Numbered from the stretch's first letter, positions 15,699 through 25,065 are shown. The stretch is 40,700 bases of DNA from Prevotella sp. 885 (GCF_002265625.1 NZ_NOVE01000031.1:1-40700); one strand, 5' to 3'. Made by a program: numbers and translations. Notes: a model not told the origin generated them from the sequence alone.

Positions 15699-18257
15699 GT
15701 GAAAAGGTCTTTTTTCGTTACATTGATGTTCTTGCTCTTGGCTGTTGTTGCCAAAGCGCAGATTACAGGAGAAATTTATGATACTGACGGTTACCCCATA
15801 CCGTTGGCAAGTGCCATATACAAGGGCCACCACGTCGCTGAAGCCAGCGACCTGGACGGCAAGTTCAAGATTGCACGCCATAACGGATGGGAACTGACGT
15901 TCAGTTCGGTGGGCTTCCAGCCGCAAACCATCAAGGTGGGTCCGAACACGCCGTCGCATCTTAAGATTGTCCTTAAGGAAGACTCGCGCTCGCTCGGCGA
16001 GGTGGTTATCAAGCAGAAGCGTGAGCGCTATTCGCGCAAGAACAATCCTGCAGTGGAGCTTATGAAGCGCGTAATCGCAGCCAAGAAGCGCACGCATCTG
16101 GACAATTTCGACTATTATCAGTATAACAAGTATCAGAAGATTACGTTCTCGTTGAACGACATCAAGCCAGCCGATCTCGATTCGGGCAAGTTCAAGAACA
16201 AGGCTTACGTACGCGACCAAATCGAGACATCGCCCTACAACGGCAAGCTTATCTTGCCAGTCACTTACGACGAGACCGTTACGCAGCACATCTACAGAAA
16301 GAACCCGCGTGTGGAGAAGGACATCATCAAGGGCCAGCGCTCTGAGGGTGTGAACAACGTGCTGCAGACGGGAGAGATTCTCAACACCATGCTGCGCGAG
16401 GTGTTCACCGACGTGGACATCTACGACGACCACATGCGACTGCTGCAGTATCAGTTTACGAGTCCTATCGGCGAGACTGCCATATCATTCTACAGATTCT
16501 ACATCCAGGACACGGTCTACGTGGACCGCGACCTCTGTTATCATCTGGAGTTTATCCCCAACAACCAGCAGGACTTCGGTTTCCGAGGCGATCTGTACAT
16601 TCTCGCCGACTCGTCGCTGCACGTAAAGCGCTGCTCGTTCACGCTGCCGAAGACGTCCGACGTCAACTTCGTGCACGACATGAAGATTACGCAGGAATAC
16701 GCCAAGCTGCCTAACGGCGAATGGGTGCTCTCGAAAGACGACCTTGCTGCAGAGCTTACCCTGCTCGGCGCCAACACTCTTGTGACTAAAGCCACACGTT
16801 ATAACGACTATGCCTTCGACGAACTGCCGTCGAAACTCTTCAAGGGAAAGGCGAAGACAAGGCATGAGGCTGACGCGATGATACGTGACGAGGCGTTCTG
16901 GAACCAATACCGAACGGTGGAACTCTCGAAGGGCGAGTCGTCAATGAACGCCTTCATACATCGTATCGAACAGTCGAAGAACTTCAAGTGGATTCTCTTC
17001 GGACTCAGAGCCTTCGCCGAGAACTTCGTTGAGACCGGCTCTTCACGCAAGCGCTCACTGTTCGACATCGGTCCGGTAACCACCATCATATCAAGCAACT
17101 TCGTGGACAAGTGGCGCTTCCGCCTCAGCGGACGTACCACAGCCAACCTCAACAAGCACCTCTTCTGGAACGGCTTCTATGCCTACGGAACAAAGTCGAA
17201 GAAGCATTACTACGGCACAGAGGTGACATACAGCCTCAACGCCAAGAAGAACGTGCCCTTCGAGTTCCCGCAGCGCAACATCATCTTCGAGACAGGATAT
17301 GACGTTATGTCGCCTGCCGACAAGTTCCTTATCCATAACAAGGATAACATGTTCATGTCGTTACGCACTCAGAAGGTGGAGCAGATGTATTTCTACAACC
17401 GTCAGAAACTCTCGTTCGTGTATGAGACCGACTGGGGTCTGTCGTTCCATACATCGCTGAAGGCAGAGAGCAACGAGCCCACCGGCGACCTTTCGTTCGC
17501 TCGTATGCCCGGCGTTGCCACCAACCTCGCACCCGACGGCAAGGAATATGTAAGGCAGATACGCACCACGGAGGGCAAGTTAATGCTCCGTTACTGCCCA
17601 GGACAGACGTTCATCAACACCAAGCAGCACCGCTGGCCCGTCAATCTTGACGCACCGGAGTTTACGCTGAGCCACACAATGGGCTTCAAGAACTTCCTCG
17701 GAGGTGAATACAAGCTCAACTACACTGAAGCGAAGATATACAAGCGCTTCTGGCTTGGCTCTTGGGGCTACGTCGATACCCACTTGGACGGTGGCGTACA
17801 GTGGGACAAGGTGCCTTTCCCGCTGCTCATCATGCCGCCCGTCAACATCACGTTCCTCGAATGGGAGGGCACGTTCTCGATGATGAAAAACATGGAGTTC
17901 CTCACAGACCGCTACGCTTTCGGATCAGTGGCATGGGATATGAACGGCAAACTGCTCAACCGCATACCGCTCATCAAGAAACTGAAGTGGCGCGAATATA
18001 TCTCCGTAAAGGGAATGTGGGGCACGCTGACCGACAAGAACAATCCGTTCCTGGAGCGCAACCGTGCAGACAACACCCTCTTCCAGTTCCCCAACGGCGC
18101 ACGCGTAATGGACAAGAAGACACCTTACTGGGAAGTGACAGTGGGTGTGCACAACATATTCAAGCTCATCGCCATCGACTACGTAAGACGTATGAACTAT
18201 AACGGACCCGGCATAAAGAAGAACGGCATCCGATTCGGATTTATGCTCAGCTTCTAA
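15699..18257 (+). CDS. DUF5686/carboxypeptidase-regulatory-like outer membrane protein, 852 aa
   Basis: The start is GTG (ACGTGAAAAGG), giving MKRSFFVTLMFLLLAVVAKAQ, a signal peptide cleaved near residue 21. Residues about 22-105 are a CarboxypepD_reg-like beta-sandwich (ITGEIYDTDGYPIPLASAIY and DLDGKFKI). A long DUF5686 region follows (about 110-852), rich in alternating aromatic strands and ending GIRFGFMLSF with a terminal Phe, as in outer-membrane barrels. It belongs to the family of Bacteroidota surface proteins found with TonB-dependent transport. Function is unknown. A strong terminator follows at 18287-18336. Confidence 0.88.
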   Translation: MKRSFFVTLMFLLLAVVAKAQITGEIYDTDGYPIPLASAIYKGHHVAEASDLDGKFKIARHNGWELTFSSVGFQPQTIKVGPNTPSHLKIVLKEDSRSLGEVVIKQKRERYSRKNNPAVELMKRVIAAKKRTHLDNFDYYQYNKYQKITFSLNDIKPADLDSGKFKNKAYVRDQIETSPYNGKLILPVTYDETVTQHIYRKNPRVEKDIIKGQRSEGVNNVLQTGEILNTMLREVFTDVDIYDDHMRLLQYQFTSPIGETAISFYRFYIQDTVYVDRDLCYHLEFIPNNQQDFGFRGDLYILADSSLHVKRCSFTLPKTSDVNFVHDMKITQEYAKLPNGEWVLSKDDLAAELTLLGANTLVTKATRYNDYAFDELPSKLFKGKAKTRHEADAMIRDEAFWNQYRTVELSKGESSMNAFIHRIEQSKNFKWILFGLRAFAENFVETGSSRKRSLFDIGPVTTIISSNFVDKWRFRLSGRTTANLNKHLFWNGFYAYGTKSKKHYYGTEVTYSLNAKKNVPFEFPQRNIIFETGYDVMSPADKFLIHNKDNMFMSLRTQKVEQMYFYNRQKLSFVYETDWGLSFHTSLKAESNEPTGDLSFARMPGVATNLAPDGKEYVRQIRTTEGKLMLRYCPGQTFINTKQHRWPVNLDAPEFTLSHTMGFKNFLGGEYKLNYTEAKIYKRFWLGSWGYVDTHLDGGVQWDKVPFPLLIMPPVNITFLEWEGTFSMMKNMEFLTDRYAFGSVAWDMNGKLLNRIPLIKKLKWREYISVKGMWGTLTDKNNPFLERNRADNTLFQFPNGARVMDKKTPYWEVTVGVHNIFKLIAIDYVRRMNYNGPGIKKNGIRFGFMLSF

Positions 18258-18286
18258 AACAAGAAGCCTACATATATAATATAAGA

Positions 18287-18336
18287 AAACGAGGTGTGCA
18301 AAACGCTATATCAGCAGTTTTGCCCACCTCGTTTTT
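18287..18336 (+). terminator. Rho-independent terminator of the DUF5686 gene
   Basis: AAAACGAGGTG (18287-18297) pairs with CACCTCGTTTT (18326-18336), with GCAAAAC/GTTTTGC extending the stem. A T-run follows. Confidence 0.85.
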
Positions 18337-18453
18337 TATGATATAAACAGTAATTCAAAAAATCTTCGGCAATATGTAATAAATTCCAACTTAGGGCGTT
18401 AAATAGATATAGAGCATAGAAGAAACATATTGTCAATTCAAAACCCAACGCCT

Positions 18454-18579
18454 ATGACACATTATACTCCTGAAGAGGTTAAACCCTCTGAAAACACCCT
18501 TTCTATCATCCGCCAGATAGCACGTGCATACTGCGCGATAAAGAAGAACGGACGCAACGGGTCGTATTGCATGAACTAA
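18454..18579 (+). CDS. Conserved small protein, 41 aa
   Basis: ATG 18454 opens a frame starting MTHYTPEEVKPSENTLSIIR. It continues with QIARAYCAIKKNG and ends SYCMN before TAA. The KPSxNTLxxIRQIA core followed by Y and a C-terminal (Y/F)C(L/M)N resembles tiny conserved proteins I recall from Bacteroidota genomes. There is no signal or membrane segment. It lies 62 bp before rpe and is too short for most gene finders. Function unknown. Confidence 0.65.
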   Translation: MTHYTPEEVKPSENTLSIIRQIARAYCAIKKNGRNGSYCMN

Positions 18580-18641
18580 TTATTAATCGTATAACCCCTA
18601 AAAAGTAAAGAACAAACCCATAAACTTACAACAATAAATTC

Positions 18642-19292
18642 ATGAAACCACTGATTTCGCCTTCCCTTCTTTCGGCAAATTTCCTTGACCTCAAAACCGA
18701 CATTCAGATGATCAATGCCAGCGAGGCCGACTGGCTGCATCTCGACATAATGGACGGTGTGTTCGTTCCTAACATCTCCTTCGGATTCCCGGTGATAAAA
18801 GCCGTGGCGAAGGAATGTAAGAAGCCGCTGGACGTGCATCTCATGATTGTGCATCCCGAGAACTACATCAGCCAGGTGGCTGCTACGGGCGCAATGATGA
18901 TGAACGTACACTATGAGGCTTGCGTGCATCTTCACCGCACCATACAGCAGATTCATGACGCCGGCATGAAGGCAGGTGTTACGCTGAATCCTTCCACACC
19001 AGTATGTCTGCTTGAGGACATCATCTGTGATGTTGACATGGTGCTGCTTATGAGCGTCAATCCCGGCTTCGGAGGACAGAAGTTCATCGAAGAAATCCTC
19101 GCAAAGACACGCCGTCTGCGCCGAATGATTGACGAGTCGGGAAGCAAAGCATTGATACAGATTGACGGTGGAGTAAACGCCGAGACCGCCCCGTTACTCG
19201 TAGAGGCGGGAGCCGACGTGCTCGTAAGCGGCAGCTACATCTTCAAGGCAGCTGACCCGATAGCCACAATACATGACTTGAAGCAGCTCTAA
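18642..19292 (+). CDS. rpe: Ribulose-phosphate 3-epimerase
   Basis: The 216-aa cytoplasmic enzyme interconverts ribulose 5-phosphate and xylulose 5-phosphate in the pentose phosphate pathway. It is a full-length TIM barrel: PSLLSANF at the N-terminus, LHLDIMDGVFVPN (metal-binding His and catalytic Asp), DVHLMI (His), MSVNPGFGGQKF (phosphate loop) and IDGGVN (second catalytic Asp), ending in VSGSYIF. All key residues are present. A hairpin at 19325-19350 separates it from the convergent sigma factor gene. Confidence 0.97.
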   Translation: MKPLISPSLLSANFLDLKTDIQMINASEADWLHLDIMDGVFVPNISFGFPVIKAVAKECKKPLDVHLMIVHPENYISQVAATGAMMMNVHYEACVHLHRTIQQIHDAGMKAGVTLNPSTPVCLLEDIICDVDMVLLMSVNPGFGGQKFIEEILAKTRRLRRMIDESGSKALIQIDGGVNAETAPLLVEAGADVLVSGSYIFKAADPIATIHDLKQL

Positions 19293-19324
19293 ACAGAGCT
19301 GCCTCAATAACATAAGATATCTGT

Positions 19325-19350
19325 AAGGGCTGCTCCAAGCGAGCAGCCTT
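19325..19350. terminator. Shared terminator of rpe and the sigma factor gene
   Basis: AAGGGCTGCTC and GAGCAGCCTT pair around a 5-nt loop. The right arm overlaps the stop codon of the sigma factor gene (19349-19351), so the element is tight between convergent genes. Confidence 0.65.
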
Positions 19351-19948
19351 ATACAGAGAGTTGCAGCGTTATGCCATGCTTACGTGCCGTACGGCGCATA
19401 TTGATTATGGCATAACGCATGCGACCGAGCGCAGTGTTGATGCTTACATTGGTGAGTTCGGCTATTTCCTTGAACGAGAGTTCCTGGAAATAACGCATAA
19501 AGACAATCTCGCGCTGGATGGGCGGAAGCGTATCAATGAGGCGCCTTACGTCAGCCATCACTTGTGTGTTGACGTAACGTCCCTCGATGTTGCCCTCGAG
19601 TACATCGTCACCACCCATATTTGAAAGGTCGTTGTCCTTTGTCACCTCCACGATATGACGCGAACTCATATCGCGATACCAGTCCATCACGACATTATGT
19701 GCGATGCGCATCATCCACGCACCGAACTTGCCGCTGGCTGTATAGCTGCCGTCCTGTAGGCGCACGATGGCCTTGACGAAGGTCTCCTGAAAGAGATCCT
19801 CCGCTGTCTCGCGGTCGTGGACGACGAAAAGGATGTATGAGAAAAGCTTCGACTGGTTGCGTGACAACAGCAGGTCAAAAGCACGATTATTCCCATCGAC
19901 ATATGATAGGGCCAACTCTTCGTCGGTCATATCCTGCAATTTCTTCAT
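19349..19948 (-). CDS. ECF-type RNA polymerase sigma factor
   Basis: The 199-aa protein has a sigma-2 region (about 25-95; YILFVVHDRETAEDLFQETF, the -10 recognition helix) and a sigma-4 region (about 135-190; LPPIQREIVFMRYFQELSFK, EIAELTNVSINTALGRMRYA). No anti-sigma gene is adjacent. It has a consensus housekeeping promoter (20066-20097, minus) with a leader of about 110 nt. Just upstream a separate transcript is predicted that ends before this promoter. Confidence 0.95.
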   Translation of the reverse strand: MKKLQDMTDEELALSYVDGNNRAFDLLLSRNQSKLFSYILFVVHDRETAEDLFQETFVKAIVRLQDGSYTASGKFGAWMMRIAHNVVMDWYRDMSSRHIVEVTKDNDLSNMGGDDVLEGNIEGRYVNTQVMADVRRLIDTLPPIQREIVFMRYFQELSFKEIAELTNVSINTALGRMRYAIINMRRTARKHGITLQLSV

Positions 19949-20065
19949 CTTGTTATTATTTTTTTGTTTTTATGAAGTAAATGTTTCCGATAGGCTGTAC
20001 GTTTTTTGATGTTGTTAATATTAAAGTTTCAAATAGGGGCAACTTGTCTTTTGTTTAAGTCATTG

Positions 20066-20097
20066 CAAAGATATCAACTTTTAACGTAACCGCCAAA
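20066..20097 (-). promoter_or_regulatory. Consensus promoter of the ECF sigma factor gene
   Basis: Minus strand: TTTG (20094-20097), 20-nt spacer, TATCTTTG (20066-20073). It is a full consensus match, located downstream of the terminator of the candidate small RNA. Confidence 0.75.
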
Positions 20098-20144
20098 TAA
20101 TACGACAACAAAAATCCGACAATATAACGTCAATATAATAGGGC

Positions 20145-20225
20145 AAAAAAAAAGAGGTTGGCGCAGGATGCTGCCAACCTCATAAGTCGATTTCGTAAAA
20201 AAATAGCGAAATCATCAAAAATGAT
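20145..20225 (-). ncRNA. Candidate small RNA, about 80 nt, with own promoter and terminator
   Basis: A full-consensus promoter (20230-20261, minus) would start transcription near 20225. The RNA would form a small hairpin (ATCAT/ATGAT), then GATTTCG/CGAAATC (20207-20213 with 20189-20195). It would end in a 9-bp GAGGTTGGC/GCCAACCTC stem (20173-20181 with 20154-20162) followed by nine U residues (20153-20145). There is no ORF inside. The sigma factor gene has its own promoter beyond the terminator, so this is not simply its leader. An attenuated leader of the sigma gene is the alternative. Confidence 0.6.
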
Positions 20226-20229
20226 ATCG

Positions 20230-20261
20230 CAAATGTATAGCATATTTTTGACAATAACAAA
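20230..20261 (-). promoter_or_regulatory. Consensus promoter of the candidate small RNA
   Basis: Minus strand: TTTG (20258-20261), exactly 20 nt, TACATTTG (20230-20237). It fits the Bacteroidota consensus in both boxes and spacing. Confidence 0.65.
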
Positions 20262-20372
20262 TAAAAGGGATGAAAAAATCAGAATTTAACATTTGGGTGC
20301 TTCCTTCGTCGACAGTTAGGAGATAATGTGGCTGAAATTTCTTAACTTTGCATTCTAAAACAACTAAACAAC

Positions 20373-20756
20373 ATGGGAAGAAACAAATACTCGCAAAGCG
20401 AGATAGACGGCATAGCAAAACTGCTACGCCTTAAGAACGCCGCCAATCGTGCGCGTCAGAAAGAGATAAGACACCAGCTCCGCACACAGTACGAATTTAA
20501 CATCTCTGACTTCAACGAGCCGGGAAAGGCTTTCGGCGAGAAGGAACTGCTGGACGCCATTCAGCGCCGAGCTATCCTCATACTGGACGACCGCACCATC
20601 GCCGACATGAAGGCGAAGAGACAGCGCGACCGTGAACGTGACGCTGCCGAACGTGAGCAGGAGGCCATCCAGACGGGAGAGCAGACAGACTGGAAGGAAG
20701 CCATGAAGCAATGGGAGGAATGGGAAGCCAAGGAAATGGACAAACTGGACAAATAA
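20373..20756 (+). CDS. Conserved charged cytoplasmic protein, 127 aa
   Basis: The product is very rich in charged residues. The N-terminal half (MGRNKYSQSEIDGIAKLLRL, then IRHQLRTQYEFNISDFNEPG and KAFGEKEL) looks like a conserved Bacteroidota hypothetical family. The C-terminal half (about 80-127) is a single highly charged helix (KAKRQRDRERDAAEREQE). There is no signal or membrane segment. A -7 element TAACTTTG lies at 20343-20350. Function unknown. Confidence 0.8.
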   Translation: MGRNKYSQSEIDGIAKLLRLKNAANRARQKEIRHQLRTQYEFNISDFNEPGKAFGEKELLDAIQRRAILILDDRTIADMKAKRQRDRERDAAEREQEAIQTGEQTDWKEAMKQWEEWEAKEMDKLDK

Positions 20757-20821
20757 GCCTCCACTTCTTACATATAACATACTGATATTTCCTGTTTTAA
20801 CCTTATTTTAACGCGTATGTA

Positions 20822-20852
20822 TTGGCACTATAACGGATAATGGCTAATTTTG
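20822..20852 (+). promoter_or_regulatory. Promoter of the Ig-like secreted protein
   Basis: TTGG (20822-20825), 19-nt spacer, TAATTTTG (20845-20852), then a leader of about 55 nt. One mismatch to TTTG in the -33 box. Confidence 0.6.
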
Positions 20853-20914
20853 CATTGTAACATAAAACGTAACACATACGACAAAAATTCATTAACATCT
20901 AAAATCTTATAATT

Positions 20915-22258
20915 ATGGTAAAAACTTTACGCTACACATTGATGGCTGTTGTTGCCATGGTGGCAAACTTCTCGTTTGCACAAACAACAATAGACTTCAC
21001 TAAGCAGGCCGCCAAATTAAAGGACAAGGTGGGCTACACGCTTACAGCAGAGGGCTACACCTTCGAAGCTGACAAGGCTGCCGGCACGACAGTTCCTACA
21101 CAGAACACCACATCAAAGGACCTTCGTCACTACGCCAAGAACACGCTGACCATCAGCGGTCCTGCAATGAAGGAGATTGTCTTCACAATGTCAGTTGCCG
21201 GAAAGAAGCAGTGGGGCGATGTCACTCCTTCTGAGGGTCAGGTTACTGTGGACACAGAGAACGGTATCACAACATGGACCAATACCAACGGTTCTACTAC
21301 AGTGACATTCACAGTAGGTACAGACAACACTTACGGATCTAACAAAAGCAAGAAAGCTGCACAGTTCGACCTTGCTTCCGTAACTATCACCGGTGATGCA
21401 GCTGGCAAGACAAAGCAGCCGGCTAATCTCGCGTTCTCTGAGACCACAATCGACCACGAGGTTGGCACCGAGTTTACAGCTCCTACCTTCACAAAGGAGA
21501 CCACAGCTGCCGTTACCTTCGTTTCTGACAACGAGGCTGTAGCCACTGTCAACGCAGAGGGTGTCATCGCTCTTGGCGGCGAGGAGGGCAAGGCTGTCAT
21601 CACAGCATCTTCTGAGGAGAACGACACTTACAGCGCAGGCAACGCCACTTGCACCGTATACGTATGGCACTACAACGTATACAAGAAGGCAGCAGCTGTT
21701 GAGAGCGGCAAGAAGTATATGATTGTTGCTCAGCGCGACGGCAATACTTACTACGCTATTCCCGCAAAGGAATCTTACAACTATGGCTACCTCAGCACAT
21801 TCAACGTAGAGGGCACTGTTGACGAGCTCAAGATCAAGTCTTCATACGACGATTCGTTCGCATTCGAGACTCTCGACGACGGCTTCTCTATCAAGGACTG
21901 CTACGGACGCTATCTCTACATGGACACAAAGCACAACTCATTCCAGTTCGACAAGGAGAAGTCTGAGGCTTGGACAGTAGAGGCTGACGAGAACGGCACA
22001 TTCTCTATCACCAACAACGGCAAGTTCATCCAGTTCGGAAGCGGCACATACACCTCTTTCGGTGCATACGACAAGCTTCAGGAGAACGCTGTCCTCCCGA
22101 TGCTCTTCGTCCTCAACGACAACGAGAGCGGCATCAACGGCGTTACTAACGACAACACCGTTAAGAACGGCGCACGCTACAACCTCGCAGGTCAGCGCGT
22201 AAACAACAGCTACAAGGGCATCGTTATCGAGAACGGCAAGAAGTTCGTTGTAAAGTAA
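20915..22258 (+). CDS. Secreted multi-domain protein with bacterial Ig-like domain and sorting-like tail
   Basis: The 447-aa product has a signal peptide (MVKTLRYTLMAVVAMVANFSFAQ). An N-terminal beta-rich domain (about 24-165) contains YTFEADKAAGTT and ITISGPAMKEIVF-like strands. A BIG2-like Ig domain (about 168-245; VTFVSDNEAVATVNAEGVI) precedes a further beta domain (250-405). It ends YNLAGQRVNNSYKGIVIENG then KKFVVK, the tail type also seen at the end of the protein at 9871-12021. Codon use is very regular, as in highly expressed genes. Probably exported to the surface; ligand unknown. Confidence 0.82.
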   Translation: MVKTLRYTLMAVVAMVANFSFAQTTIDFTKQAAKLKDKVGYTLTAEGYTFEADKAAGTTVPTQNTTSKDLRHYAKNTLTISGPAMKEIVFTMSVAGKKQWGDVTPSEGQVTVDTENGITTWTNTNGSTTVTFTVGTDNTYGSNKSKKAAQFDLASVTITGDAAGKTKQPANLAFSETTIDHEVGTEFTAPTFTKETTAAVTFVSDNEAVATVNAEGVIALGGEEGKAVITASSEENDTYSAGNATCTVYVWHYNVYKKAAAVESGKKYMIVAQRDGNTYYAIPAKESYNYGYLSTFNVEGTVDELKIKSSYDDSFAFETLDDGFSIKDCYGRYLYMDTKHNSFQFDKEKSEAWTVEADENGTFSITNNGKFIQFGSGTYTSFGAYDKLQENAVLPMLFVLNDNESGINGVTNDNTVKNGARYNLAGQRVNNSYKGIVIENGKKFVVK

Positions 22259-22323
22259 AGAAACATGGATTAGGCTGAATGCCTAAAAACAAAAGGCATC
22301 TTAACAAGAATGCCTAAAATATC

Positions 22324-22369
22324 AAAAGGCTTTAATGCAAGGGCAAAACCTTACATTAAAGCCTTTTTT
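22324..22369 (+). terminator. Rho-independent terminator of the Ig-like secreted protein gene
   Basis: AAAAGGCTTTAATG (22324-22337) pairs with CATTAAAGCCTTTT (22354-22367), and a T-run follows. Confidence 0.85.
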
Positions 22370-22420
22370 GTATATAAGAAGCTGTAGCTCCTACAGTTTG
22401 CATAGTCTGCATACAAAAAA

Positions 22421-22816
22421 TCTCCCACAGATTACACAGATTAACACAGATTTTTGTTAACTCAAGAACATCTGAATATCTGTGAGATCTGCGGGAGAAC
22501 ATTCATATCCTGCTTGAAAGGTATTCTCCCACAGATTACGCGGATTAACACAGATTTTTGTTTACTCAAGAACATCTGTGAATATCTGTGGAATCTGCGG
22601 GAGAACATTCATATCCTGCTTGAAAGGTATTCTCCCACAGATTACGCGGATTCACACAGATTTTTGTTACTCAAGAACACCTGTGAATATCTATTGGATC
22701 TGTGGGAGAACATTCATATGCTGCTTGAAAGGTAATATCCCACTGATTACGCAGATTAACACAGATTTTAGTTTTCTCAAGAACATCTGTGAATATCTGC
22801 GAGATCTGTGGGATAT
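22421..22816. repeat. Four tandem palindromic units of about 105 bp
   Basis: Units begin at 22421, 22525, 22631 and 22736 (periods 104, 106, 105). The first three begin TCTCCCACAGATTAC and the fourth TATCCCACTGATTAC. Within each unit the left arm (TCTCCCACAGATTACxCxGATT) is nearly complementary to the right arm (xATATCTGTGxxATCTGxGG), so each unit can fold into a long imperfect hairpin. Units 1-3 are joined by an identical linker. Frames of 60-93 codons run through the array on both strands, but these follow from the period and are not credible genes. Nothing else is visible between 22370 and 22867. Confidence 0.85.
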
Positions 22817-22867
22817 TCCTTTTTATGCTGCTGAGATACGGTGACCTCCGCAGCACTATACGTAATT

Positions 22868-24436
22868 TTAGAATTCGCTCGTGAAATGGAACTTTATGTG
22901 CTTAAAGTCCTGCTGTGCCATTGACAGCACGTAGCCAGAGTCGGCGAGGAAGACGTCGCGACCGTCGCGGTCCTTTGCCATGTACTGGTATTTACGCTTC
23001 TTGAACTGGTCGAGTTCTGCCTCGTCGTCGCTCTCCACCCAGCATGCCTTGTGAAGATGAACGGGCTCCCAGCGGCACTTGGCGTTATACTCGTTCTCAA
23101 GGCGATACTGGATAACCTCAAACTGGAGCTGACCCACAGTACCTATGATCTTACGACCGTTAAACTGATTGACGAACAGCTGCGCCACACCCTCGTCCAT
23201 AAGCTGATTGATGCCCTTCTCCAGCTGCTTTGCCTTCATCGGGTCATCGTTCTCGATGTACTTGAACATCTCAGGCGAGAACGACGGCAGTCCGCGGAAG
23301 TGGAGCTTCTCGCCGTCTGTCAGCGTATCGCCAATCTTGAAGATGCCGTTATCGGGCAGTCCGACGATGTCGCCCGGCCATGCCTCCTCAATGGTGCTCT
23401 TGCGCTGCGCCATAAACTGCGTAGGTGAAGAGAAGCGGATGGTCTTGCCCTGACGTACATGGAGGTAAGGCTTGTTACGCTCAAACTTGCCGCTGCACAC
23501 CTTGCAGAAAGCGATACATGAGCGGTGGTTGGGGTCGATGTTGGCTGTAATCTTGAAGATGAAGCCGGTGAACTTAGGCTCCTCCGGATCCACCAAACGC
23601 TCCTCTGCCTGTGTGGGACGTGGCGACGGAGCAATCTTTACGAAGCAGTTGAGCAGTTCCTGCACACCGAAGTTGTTGAGAGCCGAACCGAAGAATACGG
23701 GAGCTACCTCAGCATTACGGTAAGTCTCGACGTCGAATTCGGGATAAACACCGTCAATAAGCTCGATGTCGTCACGCAGCTGCTGAGCGTCATCCTCGCC
23801 GATGTGCTGGCTGAGTTCGTCGGAATTGATGTCCACTTCCACCTTCTCCGTCACACGCTGCTTGTCGGGCTTGAAGAGGTCGAGCTTGTTCTCATATATA
23901 TTATATACGCCCTTGAATTTTGCTCCGATGTTGATAGGCCATGACAGCGGGCGCACCTTGATGTTCAGCTCCTCCTCCAGTTCGTCGAGCAGGTCGAAGG
24001 GGTCGCGTCCCTCGCGGTCCATCTTGTTGATGAAGATAATAACTGGAGTGTTGCGCATGCGGCACACCTCCATGAGCTTACGGGTCTGAGTCTCCACACC
24101 CTTCGCACCGTCCACCACGATGATGGCAGAGTCTACGGCGGTGAGCGTGCGGTAAGTGTCCTCACAGAAGTCCTGGTGACCCGGGGTGTCGAGGATGTTC
24201 ACCTTATAGTCCTCATAGTCGAACTCCATAACAGAGGTCGACACAGAGATACCACGCTGCTTCTCGATGTCCATCCAGTCCGACGTGGCAGTCTTACGTA
24301 TCTTGTTGTTCTTAACTGCACCTGCCACCTGAATCTGTCCTCCGAAGAGAAGGAATTTCTCCGTGAGCGTAGTCTTACCGGCGTCAGGGTGTGATATGAT
24401 GGCGAAGGTTCGCCTGCGTTCTATTTCCTGATTCAT
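22868..24436 (-). CDS. prfC: Peptide chain release factor 3
   Basis: The 522-aa translational GTPase removes RF1/RF2 from the ribosome after termination. All G motifs are present: HPDAGKTTL (P-loop, about 17-25), the [13 protein letters not shown] switch I region, DTPGHQDF (G3), NKMDREGRD (G4) and the SWPI context later. The length is that expected for bacterial RF3. It is followed on the same strand by nothing coding until the repeat array; DUF4924 and LysE genes lie upstream in the same direction. Confidence 0.97.
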   Translation of the reverse strand: MNQEIERRRTFAIISHPDAGKTTLTEKFLLFGGQIQVAGAVKNNKIRKTATSDWMDIEKQRGISVSTSVMEFDYEDYKVNILDTPGHQDFCEDTYRTLTAVDSAIIVVDGAKGVETQTRKLMEVCRMRNTPVIIFINKMDREGRDPFDLLDELEEELNIKVRPLSWPINIGAKFKGVYNIYENKLDLFKPDKQRVTEKVEVDINSDELSQHIGEDDAQQLRDDIELIDGVYPEFDVETYRNAEVAPVFFGSALNNFGVQELLNCFVKIAPSPRPTQAEERLVDPEEPKFTGFIFKITANIDPNHRSCIAFCKVCSGKFERNKPYLHVRQGKTIRFSSPTQFMAQRKSTIEEAWPGDIVGLPDNGIFKIGDTLTDGEKLHFRGLPSFSPEMFKYIENDDPMKAKQLEKGINQLMDEGVAQLFVNQFNGRKIIGTVGQLQFEVIQYRLENEYNAKCRWEPVHLHKACWVESDDEAELDQFKKRKYQYMAKDRDGRDVFLADSGYVLSMAQQDFKHIKFHFTSEF

Positions 24437-24479
24437 TCTTCTTTTGTTGTTATCTTATATGTGTCGGGGGTGTCAATTA

Positions 24480-25040
24480 TCAGAATTCCTCGTCGTCATC
24501 AAACTTGAGGCCCTCAGTCTTGTCCTTGATGTGATAGTCGCTGAGCATTCCGAGGAATGTGGAAATCTCCTTGATGGCATGCTCCGTGTTGGGCGTGATG
24601 GTCTTGCCCTGCAGGCGCAGCATCATCGTGCCGTAGAGTGCGTTGAGGCAAGTCTCAATCTCGTTGATGTCCTTCTCGCCCTTGTTGCGCAGCTCCACGA
24701 TGAAGGGCAGCACTTTATAATATTCGGCGTTGTAGAACGGGAAGCGTGAGCTTTGGAGCAGACGGTTGTGCAGCTCGTTAAGGTCGTCCACCACAATCTT
24801 GTTGATGGTAAGGTGTCCGTGTTCGCGCTTGCCCTCGGAGTTCATCATTGTGATAAGGTCGCCATACCAGTCCACCATTTCCGAGCGTTGCTCGTCAGTA
24901 TAGTCCGTGAATCGCGCTATGTATTCGTTCTTCAGGCGCGACAGCTGGCAGCCGTAGGCACGTATGATGTCCTCCACCTGCCACATATAGAGCACGTATT
25001 CAGCCGTGCTTTTCTTTCTGAGTTGTTGGGATATAAACAT
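24480..25040 (-). CDS. DUF4924 family protein
   Basis: The start is placed at ATG 25040, giving MFISQQLRKKSTAEYVLYMW. A longer frame exists but its N-terminal 46 residues are Ser-rich and read through the LysE gene end. The 186-aa helical protein (EDIIRAYGCQLSRLK, RSEMVDWYGDLITMM) matches what I recall of the Bacteroidota DUF4924 family. It ends FDDDEEF. It is cytoplasmic, with no known function, and lies 25 bp from the LysE gene stop, in a minus-strand operon. Confidence 0.85.
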   Translation of the reverse strand: MFISQQLRKKSTAEYVLYMWQVEDIIRAYGCQLSRLKNEYIARFTDYTDEQRSEMVDWYGDLITMMNSEGKREHGHLTINKIVVDDLNELHNRLLQSSRFPFYNAEYYKVLPFIVELRNKGEKDINEIETCLNALYGTMMLRLQGKTITPNTEHAIKEISTFLGMLSDYHIKDKTEGLKFDDDEEF

Positions 25041-25065
25041 GTTTCTTGATGATTCGGGGATTAAC

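Noticed and set aside
22421..22816. CRISPR-like array
   Set aside because: Units are about 105 bp, repeat throughout without unique spacers, and no cas gene is nearby.
22454..22844. Open frames of 60-93 codons (for example starting MLTQEHLNICEICGRTF) in the tandem repeat array
   Set aside because: They are produced by the near-constant repeat period and exist on both strands; no ribosome site or promoter is attached.
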